Shown here piece by piece: positions 12,079 through 25,935 of a stretch of DNA of 64,000 bases. The stretch comes from Psoroptes ovis (Eukaryota; Arthropoda; Arachnida; Sarcoptiformes; Psoroptidae). The position numbers and the translations under genes were made by a program. The notes under the pieces were generated by a model. The model ran no database searches. It saw nothing but the letters and a program-made list of their open reading frames with translations, and was not told the DNA's origin. The stretch spans positions 186,001 through 250,000 of the forward strand of contig PQWQ01000004.1 of assembly GCA_002943765.1 (NCBI GenBank), in the 5' to 3' direction. Numbering within the stretch: the stretch's first letter is position 1; the number at the start of each line of letters is the position of its first letter.

Positions 12079-15000
12079 ATCAGATTTTTTTTTTTTTTTT
12101 GAAATTAAGGTTGAAATATATTCAATATTAAATGGAAATATATAAAACAAAACAAAAAAAAATCCACTAAAATATAATAAATTATATGATTTTTTTTCTT
12201 TTTTTTTGATAATTTTCTTGAATTATTTTGACAGCAAAAGGCTAGTGAATAAATGACCAGCAGCGACCCAAGTAAATGATGATAATTTTAAATTTTTTTT
12301 TCGATAAAAAAACAATGAATTAGTACTAATGAGAATTGTATTACCTACAAACAAATGATAATCGAAAAATACAGGTGAATAATCATAAATAATGAAATTT
12401 TTTTTCTGATTTTTTTTGTTGGTTTGTTTAATTCAGAAACAAAATATATTATTTTGAAAAATAAAAATGCAAACAAATGTGAAATTGAATTGAATTGAAT
12501 TGAAATGAATAGAATTGGCATTTCTATTTTTCTTAGCCATATGAATATAAACTAATCAAAGAACAAAACGAATAAATAAAATGACTGTATGTGATGTTTA
12601 AAAATGTTCAAAAAATGTGCATTAGTTTTGCCATGTATAAGTTCTTCGATATATGAGGTAAAACAAAAATCACTGCAAAAAGAAAAAAAAGATGACAATG
12701 AGAAAAGTAAATAAATTATAAATATTTATTTATTATTTATTCATAGTGTATTTGGATTTTTATTTTTTCAATTTTGAAATTTTCAAATTGAAAAATATAA
12801 AAAAAAATATAAAAAAAAACAGAAATAAATTTAAATTGATCAATCAATCGATCAATGATGAATGAATGAATGAATAAATGAATGAATAGAGGTAAATTTT
12901 GATTTTATGAAAAATAAAGGTAATATAAAAATTACAATGTTTGTGTGTGCGTTTTATGTGTGCGTTTTGTGTGTATGTTTTATGTGTGTGTTATATGTGT
13001 GTGTTTGTGTGTTTACAATGCAGTATTTTGTGTCTAAATAATCAAATCGAATAAATAAATAAATAAATAAATTACTTATTCATTTAAAAACACAATAAAT
13101 AAATGAATGAATGAATAAATAAATAAAAATTCAATAATTCAAATATTTATTTGTTTCTACAAATTTCCTTTTTGGAAGAAATCAAATGATTGAAAATATC
13201 CAAATATACTAAGATAAATAATAATACTTTTGGAAATTTATTTTGAAAAAGGGAATAAAAATTTAAGGAAATTTTTCATGCCAAACAAAAAAAAAATCAA
13301 AATGCTTCACAATGGTGAAATTATTGAAGCATTTAAATTTTTAAATTTCAAACAGCAACAAGCGATATCTTTTGAATGAAATTCAAACATAAAAAATTTC
13401 AAAAGCAACTTGCAATCATCAAGAATAGATGGAGATGAAGGCATTGGAAAAAAATTTCTTGAATTTTTCAATTTTTTTCCAGTCAGTTTTTTAAAGAAAA
13501 TTTTTTCTCAGTGCTTTTCACAGTATTTTCAAATTAAAACCTTTGAAAAATCTGGAAGAAAATAAATTCTTAATTTTTTTTTCAATGTGTACCCCAATAA
13601 AAGGTTTGATACCTTCAAAAAAAAAAAAAAAAAAAATTTTCTTTGATTAAATTTTTCTTGGAAAAAGTTAATCATCAAAAACAACCATTCATGATCTGAT
13701 TTAATGATATTTTCCATGTAAAAATATATTTGAAAAAAATTAGAACAATCATTTCATTTCTTATTTCTTCTTCTGTGTTGGTCAAACGAACCAAAAAAAT
13801 AAAAAAAAAGCAATAAAACAAAACGGTGAAAGGTCATAAACAAAACATTGTGAAACAAGGGCATTTATTGACACAACAACAACAACAACAAACTGACTGA
13901 CCAAAGTTTAGTATGATTACAGTTGACATTGAATTTGAATCTTGTTTTTTTTTCACGAATAAAAACAAAGCAAAAATTATCCGTTACAAAATAATTTAAA
14001 ATTTCTTTGGAATCAATTTTTTTTAATGAAATAGAGAGAGGGGGCCTTGTAAATTCGGTGCAAATGTTTTTTTTTTTTTCATTTTCGTTTTTTGTTTAAT
14101 TAACCCCTTTGAAACATTTGAAAATAACCTGCTGGCCATTTTTTTTACCAAGACTATTTTTACATTTCATTTAAGAAAAAATGAAATGAAATAAAATAAA
14201 ATAAAATGAACGAGTTTAAAGATCTGATAAAACAAAAAATTAAGGAAAATAAAATTGGTGAAAATGGCCGAAAATTTTCTTCAGAAATTTTCCATCTGCT
14301 TTTTGCAAGAAATAGAAAAATTTCGCTAAATTATTTTTGCACTTGAATCAAATCATTAATAAAACAATTTTGATTTGAATATTTGCAAAAGAAAAGAAAG
14401 AGTATTTGAATTTATTTTGATTTGAAATATAACTTTTTTTTTGAATGACCATTTTGAAAATCAAATCATAAAAAGTAAAGAAATTTCATCAAATAACAAG
14501 TAGTAATCATCATCATCATCATCATCATCATATATTGACAAGTACTTCTTAAAATGAAATTTCAAATTCTAGGGAAATTTTGACCTTTTAATCCAAAACA
14601 ACAGCAGCAGCAGCAGAACAAAAATGGTTCCGGTTTTTTTCTCATTTAGTTTATTTAGTTTTATAATGAATAAACAACAATAAGGCCAACAACAACAACA
14701 AGAAAGAGCTTCAAGGGTTTAAAAGGTTGAAATTTTTTTTATTTTTTTTGCATAAACAATGTTTCATTATAGCAAAAGTAAAAAGTAAAAATATGTTGTC
14801 CATTTGGTTCTTTTTTTTCTGGAATATTTTCATTTTATTATTTCAATAATAATCATCAATTTAATAATAATAATAATCAATATGCCAATATGTTTTGAAA
14901 ATTTTTTTTGAATTACGCGCGCCTTCACTCGAATACGAATTCATTTGAATAACATGGATGAATATTATTGACCAAAATTAAAAACGTACACACATACATA

Positions 15001-17387
15001 TTCAAATCAAATAAATAAAAATTTTTGTTTATTTTTTTGAAAATTTATTTCGAAAAAAAGGCCTTAGAAATGTTGATATATGAATTCACCACTATGAAGG
15101 ATCACATTTGAAATATATTTTTTGAAAGAAAATTTTCTCAAAAATGAAAGGATTTTTTTTTCAAAAATTGAAATTCAATTTCAATTTTCTCCAAGGTATG
15201 AAACCTTTGTGGAGAAAAAAAATGCATAACCCTTTGAAAAAATTCAAAGAAAATTTCACCCAACAATTTGTATTTTTTTTGTGTTTGTTAAAAATGCCCA
15301 AAATAGTTGTGTTGGTGAACAGTGAGTGTGTGAGTGAGTGAGTAGTGAACAATTTTCAATAATGGCCTCAAAGAGATAAATAAATAAATCAACAAATAAA
15401 TCAAAAATAATAATTCAATGTCATTCTATTCATTGAATCCAGGAAAAAAAAGAATATTGTTACAAATACTAATAATAATAATAATAATAATAATAATGAA
15501 TACAAGGTAAACACAACTACACAATCAAAAATTTGAATGCAAATAAAACACATACACACACACACACAAATTGATGATACATACTAAATAAATGTATTCG
15601 ATTGTATTGATTCTAAATTCAATTCAATTCAAATAATATGTGTGTGTGTGTACCAGATAAACAAAATATGAGACAATATTTATTTATATCAAAAAAAAAA
15701 AAAAAAAAAATGAATACACAAATTTATTAAAGATTCAAACCCACTTTGTAAAAACATTTTGATTATTTTCATTATGATTTTTTTTATGGGAATAAATCAT
15801 GTTTAATTTTTTTTTTCAAAAAGTGTGTAATTGAATATTATTTTCGGGATCACATGAATATATAAATCACAATTATTTGATATATCTATAATCTTAAAGA
15901 AGTATGATTCACAAATGTACGCATTCATTTCATTTCATTTTATTATTATTATTATTAAAATTTCTTATTATTATTACTTTAAAGGGGTAATAAATAATTT
16001 TTTTGTTTTGTTTTGTTTTGTTTTGTTTTCTATGGAAAATTTAATTGGTAACATATGTGAAATTGTTTTTTTTTTTTTTTTGAAATAAACTGATAAATCA
16101 AAAATAAATGTGTATTTTCTGTTTTTTGTTTGTTTGGAAAATTTAAAATTATGAAATTTATTATGAATTATTATTATTCAATATGATTTCCTCTGCAACA
16201 ATGAACTAGGTTACTGGTCAAAAATTTTATCAATGAAATACTCTGATTTACAAAAATTGCATAAAAAAAATTATTTGGAACCAATCCTTATTTTCTTTTT
16301 CCTTTTAACGATTCAAATCAAATCGAAATTATTATGTGTCTAAATGACACAATTTCATAATGAACAAATGACCCACCGCCTACCGAACAAATTTTTTTTT
16401 TTTTTGATCAAATACATAACCCATGACCTAGACCTAGACCTTGACTTTGAATATTCATTTCATTCAAGGCACACACACAGTAATAAGCATATAACCTTAA
16501 AGGTTTTATGGGTGCCGCTAATGATTATTATTATGGCATTTGATTAGTTTTTTTTTCATCATTTTGATATCATTGTGTTGTAAAACTATTACCAAATATG
16601 CCAGGTGATGTATTTTTTATTATTATTTTTTATGGCTTTAAAATTTTATTTGATTGTATTCGAAATGAAATTAAACAAAATGATAAACAACTAAAGAAAA
16701 TATAGCAAATTTGACCCAATAAAACATGGAATTTTTTGTTGTTGTTGTTGTACCTATGGTACCTGATGGTACAAATATAGACAGACATTGCATTTGATTT
16801 AAATAAAACAAAATGGAACCAATAAAAATAATCGTTGTAGATTTTTTTTGAAGGGTAAGAATATTCACCGATCAATCCATCGGTAAGATTAGAATAGAAC
16901 GACTACGATTGAAAGTATTGTCGATGCTAAAGCTCGATGAATCTATTTATTTAGGTCGAATCAAATTCAATAATTGAATCGATTGATATATGAATGAGTA
17001 AAACAAAAAACAAAAAACAAAAAACAAAACTGGTTATTCAACAACCAATACCCCTTTTTTTTCATTAAATTGAATAGAGAAAACAAAGGTTTTCGATTTT
17101 GAATTTCACAAGGTGAAAATACTTGTGATGATATTCATTTACTTCCTGAATGTCAAAATGAAAAAAAAAACATTCGAAACCCATCGAATAGAAATGATTC
17201 ATTTCTCTGTGTAATTCTATCAAATTTTATGGTTGAAAATAAATGAATAATTGACAGGTCAAAAGAAAGCAGCTTAAAATGTGAAAATATTTTCAAAATT
17301 TATTAATGAATCAATGATTGAAAATTGAACAACAAAAAAAAAACAGTAAAGATGATTATTCATACATGATAGATAATTTTCAAATTA
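12079..17387. other. gene desert, part 2
   Basis: No exon is supportable. The stretch is AT-rich with long A and T tracts, a degenerate TG-rich repeat (about 12940-13016), AAAT and ATGA tetramer runs near 13050-13120, an ATC run (14506-14531), a short CAG run (14602-14616), an AAT run (about 15470-15498) and a TTTTG run near 16003-16030. The CG-containing stretch ACGCGCGCC near 14926 is unusual for the local composition. Confidence 0.65.
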
Positions 17388-17533
17388 TACAGGATTTCAA
17401 GTTTTAATTCGGGATTTTAAAATTAATTTTCGTAGTTTTAAAATTAAATTTCGTAATTTAACCAGTTTAAAATTGCATTCAAAACTACGAAAATTAATTT
17501 TAAAACTCTGTATTAAAACTTGTAAACCATGTA
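17388..17533. mobile_element. MITE family B, copy 2
   Basis: A 146 bp element, longer than its relatives because the left arm carries an extra TTTTCGTAGTTTTAAAATTAA block. The right arm has the complementary AAAACTACGAAAATTAA. The ends TACAGGATTT and AAACCATGTA are flanked by TA. Confidence 0.75.
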
Positions 17534-20500
17534 AATGAAATAATTATTATTATTATTATTATGGTGAAATGAAATAATATTAGGAAGTGAAAAAATAAAA
17601 ATAAAAATAAATAATATGAATTATTATTAGTATTTAAACAAATGAAAAGAGAGAATGAATTTCATTTATGTGTGTGTGTGTGTGTTTCAATTTTCAAATA
17701 AATAAATAAATGAATTTCATTTCATCATCATGAAATAAGAGAGAAAATTATTTTTCATTTCTTATAAATCCTCAAGAATAATTTGTATCCAAAAGAAAAT
17801 AAAATAACGAAAGGTATTTTTGATGATGAAGGTAGTATGTATATGTGTGTATTGCCAAGGGTATGGCATCCGTAAAGGTCACCGTAACATTCGGTACCAT
17901 TCGAAAATTTTGTGTTTATTCATAAGATTCGATTATTTTTGTTTTTTTGCTTTTTAAAAAAAAAAATTCATTTCCTTTTGAATGAAGCATGAAAAAAAAA
18001 ACTTTTTCTCGAATTGTGTATTCATTAAGGGTAATAGCAGCTTCACTTACGAAAGATGGCATCATTCGCCACATTGAAAATGATTGTCGGGCGTCATCAT
18101 TGAAATATTGATGGAGTACACAAAACAAAATTAAAAAAAAAAAACTGGTTAAAATAAAAAACGAATTAACTTTTTGCAAACTTGTTGATTTTTTTTTCTT
18201 CTTTTTCGAATGACCTCATTCAAGGTCAAAATCCTTTGACTGGAGCAAACATTTGACTTGATCATCATAATAAACATTATTATTTAATATTTTTGCCATC
18301 CAAATATATGAAATTGTTTTTGTTTCTATGAATAATTATTTAATGAAATTTTTTTCACCATTTATATTGGCTTGAAAATGACTCAATCCAATGGAAATTT
18401 ATGCTTATAAAATTTTTGCATACACAAAACATATGAACATTTATTTTTGCATTGATAATGGAGCAATTCAATGGAATCAATGCGTGATATCACTTTATTT
18501 ATTTGACCAATATATAAAATAACGCCATTGACCCTGACATTGACCAAATTGAGCGAGAAATGATATGGTAACAATCTGTTATTTTTTTTTTCCTACATTA
18601 AACTTTACCAATCTATCAATCATCACCACTGTTGCTCGAAGAAAAAGTTTGATGAGTGAATTTTCAATATTTCAATGAATATGGCTTGGCCAAGACAAAA
18701 CGACATAAGGAACTTATTGTTTGCATTTAATTTATCGCGGAGTTCAATTGGGCAAAAAAAAGCGTACATTTTCAATTGTTATTCGATTCAATTCATATTT
18801 ATTGATTTGAATTGTTTGTTTGTGAAAATAAAAATATATTTCTTATGTAATCAAATGAAATAAATAAATATATTGAGTGAATATTCAAATTTTTTTTATT
18901 TAGTATCGATTATCATAATAATAATAATAATAATGATTGTCAACACACGTGTCAATACATGGAATTTTTTTTCTTTTCAAAAGAAAACCCTATGAAATAT
19001 AAGAAAAACCTTTGTCGTCCCTTAGAAGAAGATTTATAAAAGTTTATATTGTGCTTTCATTATGATCATTTTGTAATTTATAAATTTAGTTTCAATTTAT
19101 TGAATTGATTTTTTCAATTCATTATGTGTTTATCATAAGATTTTTGTTGTGACATTTGAATAATTTGTCATCATTGAAATTCCATTGTTATTCTTATCTA
19201 TCGATTTTTTATAATTGGTCATTGGCCTATGACCCGGATTTTTTTTTTTGCAGAAATTTTTTTTTTTTGACCATTAAATTTCTAATGAATAAAGAATTAA
19301 TGCATGGAAAAAAAAAGAAAGAATAATAATTACATTTATGATAAATGTAAAAAAGGCATCAAAGAATACGGAAATGAATTTCAAAAAAAAAAAAATGAAA
19401 TAATCGAAAAAAACTGGTTTCTCTGGTTATTTTATTCTCAAAAATTTTCGGTGATAATTTCGAACAAATATATTTCGGTACCTTTCACCGAATTCGTTAG
19501 TGAAAAAAATGAAACAAAACAAATTTCATTGAAATGTAAAATGAAAAGAGAAAAAGTAGTGAAGGTTAATTGATCAAAAATAATCACTTATTATTTATTT
19601 ATTTATTATTTATCATAATGATAATTTTTATGAGAATATTAAAAAAAAATTGTCATGTTTTGCATGACAATTGTCTTATAATTTGTGGTTTTTTTTTCAA
19701 CTTTGACATTTTAAGGTCAACAAATCAAATGTTTATTTGATTTGGTGAAGTGAATCTTTTTTTTCGGTTATATTAGAATCTAAAATTTAAATGATGAGTT
19801 TTTTCTTTTTGCTTGTCAAGCACACTTGTGAATTGAATGGTATTTCAGTTTATTTTCACATAAATAAAATGAAAATGTCCGGTATTTATTTCGTGTTGTT
19901 TTTACATGGAAATCCATCGGAATATATTTTGCACAATCACACACAATATCTATGTCCAGTTTTTTTTAAACCGAATTCATTCACATAATAAAACATATGA
20001 TACAATATGTGACGTATACCAGAGATTGAAAGACCTATTAGACACCCACACCTCTAAAATTTCATATTCAAAAAAAAAAAAAAAAAAAATGTCTCAGACA
20101 TTTTGAATGAATGAATGAATGAATGAATGGCATACACACACACACAACCAAGCAAGAATGACAAGTACCAAACCCTTAAAAGTGGTATTATTTATTTACG
20201 TAAATCTTTATGTCTTAAATGACGGGAAATTTTTTTTTTTTTTTTTCGTATTTGGCAATATTCATTCATTCATTCATTGTTTTTTTTTTTTTTTTTTGTT
20301 TTGTTTTGTGTAAGAGTTACGATAATTCAGGTCAAATTAGGTCAGGTCATTCAATGTTTGTTTGGGTGTTTACTCGGTACCTGTATTGTGATGGTGGTTG
20401 TGTGCCGGGTCCCGTCAATTGATTTGAATGCATTTAAATATCCGTGTTTTTTTTATGTCATTCAATTTAAAGGTGTATTTTTTTGTTTTGTTTTGTTTAT

Positions 20501-21550
20501 GCATGAAAAATAAGAATAACCCTTAGAAGGAAAAATCTTATGTAAATTTTTTTTTCAAATTTTTTTCAAATAATCAAATGTCAAGAAATTGAAGGCCAAG
20601 GTCATGGCAAAATATTCAACAATTTTTTTTTCGCGGTTCGTCATTTAAATGTGGTGAATCGAGGTGAAATATGGTTGAAAAGGAAATTAATAATTGAAAA
20701 TTTTTCTACTCCATATGGCTGATTATGATCATAACAGCCCCGAAGAATTTCATTTTATTCAAAAAAAAAAAAAAAAAAACAAAACAAAACAAATTAATGC
20801 TGCAACCAAATATTGCCAGAAATGTAATGAAACATTTTGTCAAAATCAAAAAAAAAAGTATGATCTAATTTCTGTGATTAGTGTTATTCTTCTTTAGACC
20901 AGTGAAATGAAAATAAACAGAAAAAAACACCCTCACCATCATACACAAAAGTTTGTGTGTTTTTATATCGATCGACAAACGATATAAAATTATGCTAACA
21001 CACATCGGAACTTGGGGGTCAAGATCAAGGTCGTCAATGTAAAATGAAATTTGAAAAAGAAAAAATTTCCTGATGTAAAAACAGTCTGAGTCAATGAATA
21101 AGGTCAATGATAACTGAATGAAGAATGATGATGACTGGCTGACTGACTGACTGATAATAATTTGTTTTTTATTTTTTTTATTTTTCAGTAAAATTTTCCA
21201 AGAAAATTTGAACCGGAAACCAATTTGTGCGTGATGATCGATTTGATCAGTCAAAATGAAAATAATTACAACAACAGTCATCCAATCACCAGCCGAAACA
21301 GACAAATTGACCAGCAAAAAAAAACCAAACCAATTGGTCAAAAACATCAATTTGGATTATCAAACAAAAATTATTTTTGATGTAATTTTTGAATCACTTT
21401 GGTCAGCTGCGTTTGGTCCAAATCATCATTAAATAGTGTCGGTGTTGTTGTTGCTGTTGTTGTTGTTGTTGTAATTAATCAAAAATTATTATTTTTTTCA
21501 GTCATTAAATCGAAGAATCAAATGTGATATTGATGAAATCAAATAAGTAA

Positions 21551-21575
21551 AGCAGCAGCAGCAGCTGCTGCTGCT
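21551..21575. repeat. AGC/GCT palindrome centred on CAGCTG
   Basis: Four GCA units are followed directly by four GCT units, making a self-complementary 25 bp block whose centre is the E-box CAGCTG. This is GC-rich compared with its surroundings. A bHLH site or a hairpin is possible; neither can be shown from sequence. Confidence 0.8.
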
Positions 21576-24545
21576 TTGATAACTAAGATGAAATTTGTTG
21601 TTTTACAAAATGGACAATTTAACAAGGAGTTTTCCGTTTTGTCACTTTGGTTCTTGTCACATTTGAATTATTTGTTAATCAAGGAGAAAAAACGTAATAA
21701 AAAAAAATATATACACGAAAATAAATCTAATAATTGTAACAAATTAGCCTTCATTATCTTTCTTTTTTTAGTATTCAAATACTACTAAGAAATGTAACCA
21801 CCATTTCAAAATTTGTTCAAATTTGAATATTTGGAAAACAAAAAAGAAAAAGTATTATTTCTCATAGCGTCTTTTTGTATTTCTTTTGGTTTTCTATGCC
21901 CGTTTCTTTCTTTTTTGGTCAGTTTTCAATGAAAAAATAAAAATAAAATAAAATAAAACCTTTCAAATACAAATCAATAGATTTTAACCCATTAGTTTTG
22001 GGTGATTTTTTTTTCATTGTTCATATTTAGGGTCGTCGTTTAACAAATGATCGGTGCCCGAAAATCATTTGTATTTATTATTGTCATTATTTTCATTACC
22101 TAATAAATCTTTGGTCCATTGCGAAAAATAACAATGAAACATCGGATCTTTGGAAATTTTTTTGAAACGGATGACACATTACATATACACGATACATGAA
22201 TAGACAAATGGATGAAATCTGAGATTAATTGAAGTGAATGTTGTAAGATTGTAATCGAAGAAAACAACAAAAACAACAAAAATTGACATTTTAAAAGGAA
22301 CAAAACTACTTGTAACATACATACACACACACACACCAGTATATGTCATGTCTCACTAGTGTTCAATAACCCTAACAAAAATAGACAAACAAACAAATAA
22401 ATGAAATAAATAAATAAATAAGATTTGAAAACAATGAAAAAAAAATAAATGAATGAATGAATCAATGAATATACATCCGGTCAACCAAAATCTTTTCAAA
22501 AGGTCAATGCAGCAAAATAATAAAAATTTACGGAAGAAATTTACCTTTCGAATATTTACGAATAAATAACCTTAATACCTTATGCCCGCAACCTTTTGTT
22601 ATTAATATTTTTGTTGTTGTTGTTGTTGTTAATATAATTATTTTAATAACACATTTGGATCGATTTATAATCCAATTTTCAAAACGGTTCCAAATGATTG
22701 AACGCTTCATAATGATTACAATTCTTAAATCACATCTGAAATATTCAACATATCAATAATCTTTGATAAAGTCTAAAAAAAAGTCTTAGGTATAAGATCT
22801 CATCATTGAATACTTACTGTTTGTATGTATGTTTTTTTAGTTGTTGTTGTTGATTATCAATTTATGGTCAACTTTAAACAAAAGGTACTGTTTGCCATTA
22901 AAGGTCATTCGTAAATTTGCCTAAGGGTTCTATGGGCCAAATAGTTTTATTTTATTTTTTTCGATTATTTTTGTGGACCGGTTTATTTTTGAATTTCTTC
23001 AGGATTTTATTTCAGTTTCATTTTCAACTAATGAAATTGAAAATTATATCCCTCACAACAATAACCAATATATGATTAGTACTTTCAACATAAACATAGT
23101 TTGTTTGACCCACACTTGTTTTTTTTGAAATATATATATTTTCAAGGTTTCATTTCACTGAAAAACACATTCCTTCCTAAAATAGTCTTCTTCAGTTTAT
23201 TTTTTTTTCTGAACAAAAAATAAGCTTCTGGATCGCCATTGTCCATTGGTAGATGATGGTAGAAATGAAAAAAAAATTGAATTGATATTCACGATTTTTT
23301 TTTGAAAGGCCAAAATGAAAATTAATTTTTTTACTGGTTCTTGGTGTTGACCAATAATCATCATCATCATCATCAATAACTTTGAATGGTTCAAATGGAT
23401 CAAAGGTGATACACAAAGTGAAAGTGTCGAATAATCGATATATGTGATTTGAGTTTGATTAATTTCTATGAAACAAAACAAAACAAAACAAAACAAAAAT
23501 GAAATGAAAATTCGTGATCAAATAATTTAATAATCAACAAAGAAAATAATAACACACACGATTTTGACCAATAATGAACATCATTTTGGACAGAAATCTT
23601 GGACCTTGGTGTGAAAATCAATTATCAGAAGAAAATCGAAATTCAAGCAATGAAACATTCACCTTTGAAATACAGATCTACAACCAAACATTCACTTTAC
23701 CTTCAGTCAAACACACAAAGAGCTTGAAAAATAGAAAATCATTCAAATAGCCATTAAAATGCAATCTGTCACCAGTGAAACACCAAATATTGATGGATCA
23801 TCATCAATATGACGAATGATCTATTAATGAATGAATGAATGAATAAAGTATTATATGTCACATTTATTATTTTTTTCCATTCATTTGAATATCAAAAAAA
23901 AAAAAAAATAATTATTTGTTTATTTGTATTTGTTCAACACGTGTATTTATAAAAATCGAAAAAATGTATGCAAAGATTTGTGAACCCTTTTGTTACTTAT
24001 TGAAAATGAGGAGAAAAAAATTGATTTTTTTTTCAAATTTTTTCCTCTTTGACAAACTGTCATATTTTTTGAAATTTTGAGAAAAAAAAAGTAAAAATGA
24101 TTGACTGATCATTGATTTTTTGAAATAATAATAACAATGATAATAATTCAATCCATTTCGTATAAAAATAACATTAAAAATCAGTCAAAAAATTAAAAAA
24201 AAATGGTGAAAATAGTGACATGGGTAGAAATTGAAATATTTTTTTTGTTGTTGTTTGTTTGATTGTTTGTTTGTTGTATATTTAAATATAATTAGAAATA
24301 ATAAATAGATAAATATATATATAGCCATTGTTGTGTTTGAATTTTCTGTTGTTGTTTGTCAACAACACAAAATAAAAAATGAAAATATTTTTCTAAAATA
24401 ATTCAATGCACAAACTATTTTAAAGTTTATTTTCTCTTTGGGCCAGTGTTAATGTTTGTGAATATATATTTGATTGATTGACAACTATTAAAACTGATTC
24501 GGTTGTTGGGTATCTCTTTGAAAATGAGTTCATAGATATTTTTTC

Positions 24546-24546
<1 letters not shown>

Positions 24547-24583
<37 letters not shown>
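24547..24583. repeat. A37 homopolymer
   Basis: Thirty-seven consecutive A. No retroposed sequence with target-site duplication is evident beside it, so I call it only a homopolymer. Length is prone to sequencing error. Confidence 0.9.
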
Positions 24584-24585
<2 letters not shown>

Positions 24586-25844
24586 CAAGAAAATTTTTTT
24601 GATTGTCATCAACAGATTGTCGTTGAAACATTGTCATTTTTTTTTTTTTTTGGTCATTGTTCGAAACGAATTTGTTGAAAATTTACCCAGTTGAAAGCAG
24701 CAAAACACAGTGAAATCTTTCATATAGATATTATGTACACATGTAAGAATATCTGAACATTTGATTAAAATGTACGTAAAATATTCTTTGATAATCCCTA
24801 AGAAAAAAAAACAAATCTTAATACGACTTTTTTTCTCCTTGGAAACTGAGTCTTAAATATTTGTAAAAAAACAAAATTAAAAGGAAAAAAATAAAATAAT
24901 CAAAGGGTTGTTTTTTCATTGTTCTTTTCTTTATGTGGATCAGATAACATTGAATTAATAATAATAATAATTGTTTATTGTATTCATATTGGATATATAC
25001 CTGTGTACAAATTATTATTATTTTTTATTTTTTAATGAAATGAAAATAATAAATCATATATATATCACAAAATACATACATTGAACACATATTAGTTAAA
25101 GGATCAAATTCTTTAATAAATAATATTTTTTAAAAAATGAAAATGAAACTATTATTTTTCTTTGTGTATTATTCGATATCTGAATATATGAAAAAAAAAA
25201 AAAAAATACAAATATATACAATGTTATTCATCGCCATTAGAAAGACAGTGAAATTTTCATTGAATACAAAATGTATGAATGGAAAATTTGGAGAAAATGA
25301 AATGAAACACATTTGTCACATTTGAATATATTTCTATTCGGATTCAAAAAATAATAATAAATATACCATACAATACAAAAATATGAAATTTGAAATCCTT
25401 TTTGTATTTCAATTTTTTTCATAAATTTCATTTATATGTCAAATATGTTTGATTCGTTGTCGTTATTACTGTTGTTATTATTATTATCAGGTATCACACA
25501 GGTAAATTTCATGGATTATTGTTGTTGTTGTTGTTGTGTTATTGTATTCAATTCAATATTTATGAATTATTACCTGATTTACTTATTGATTTGTATTTTT
25601 TTTTTTTTTGCATTCAATAAAAATATGTATCATGCCATAGAATACATTGACTTTCGTTCATTGTTGTTGTTGTTGTTGTTGTTTCATTTGAACTCTTTCG
25701 TTCCAGATATTTTATTGTATTTTATTTCTTTCTTTTTTTTTCTGACAAATTTTCATTTTATTTGAAACAAATGTTTTTTTTATTTCTTCTTCGTTTTGAA
25801 ACAGATTGGTCAAATGATAATGATAATTTATTGAAGAGAATATA

Positions 25845-25935
25845 TATATTTTGGTTGTCCGAAAAGTTTTCACCAATTTTGGCCATGTTTTTCAATTAAT
25901 AAATCGGCAAAAACTTTTCGGACAGCCAAAATATA
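25845..25935. mobile_element. MITE family A, copy 2
   Basis: A 91 bp inverted-repeat element with ends TATATTTTGGTTGTCCGAAA and the complement carrying one mismatch (GGCTGTCC). The arms match for about 26 bp and enclose a unique AT-rich centre. Confidence 0.8.

Larger units (their letters stand above)
17534..25844. other. gene desert, part 3
   Basis: Nothing here is supportable as a gene. Contents: small hairpin AATTGTCATG / CATGACAATT (19648-19672), CTGA run (about 21133-21153), an AGC/GCT palindrome (21551-21575), TTG run near 22613-22630, CAAAA run near 23473-23497, and a 37-base A homopolymer (24547-24583). A 161-codon open frame on the minus strand at 20865-21350 is discussed under rejected items. 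Confidence 0.65.

Noticed and set aside
20865..21350. 161-codon open frame on the minus strand whose start looks like a signal peptide
   Set aside because: It is the longest open frame in the desert, but composition is Phe/Ile/Lys/Ser-rich as expected from AT-rich DNA. It includes the CTGA tetramer run as SVSQS, has no recognisable motif, and no spliced neighbours.
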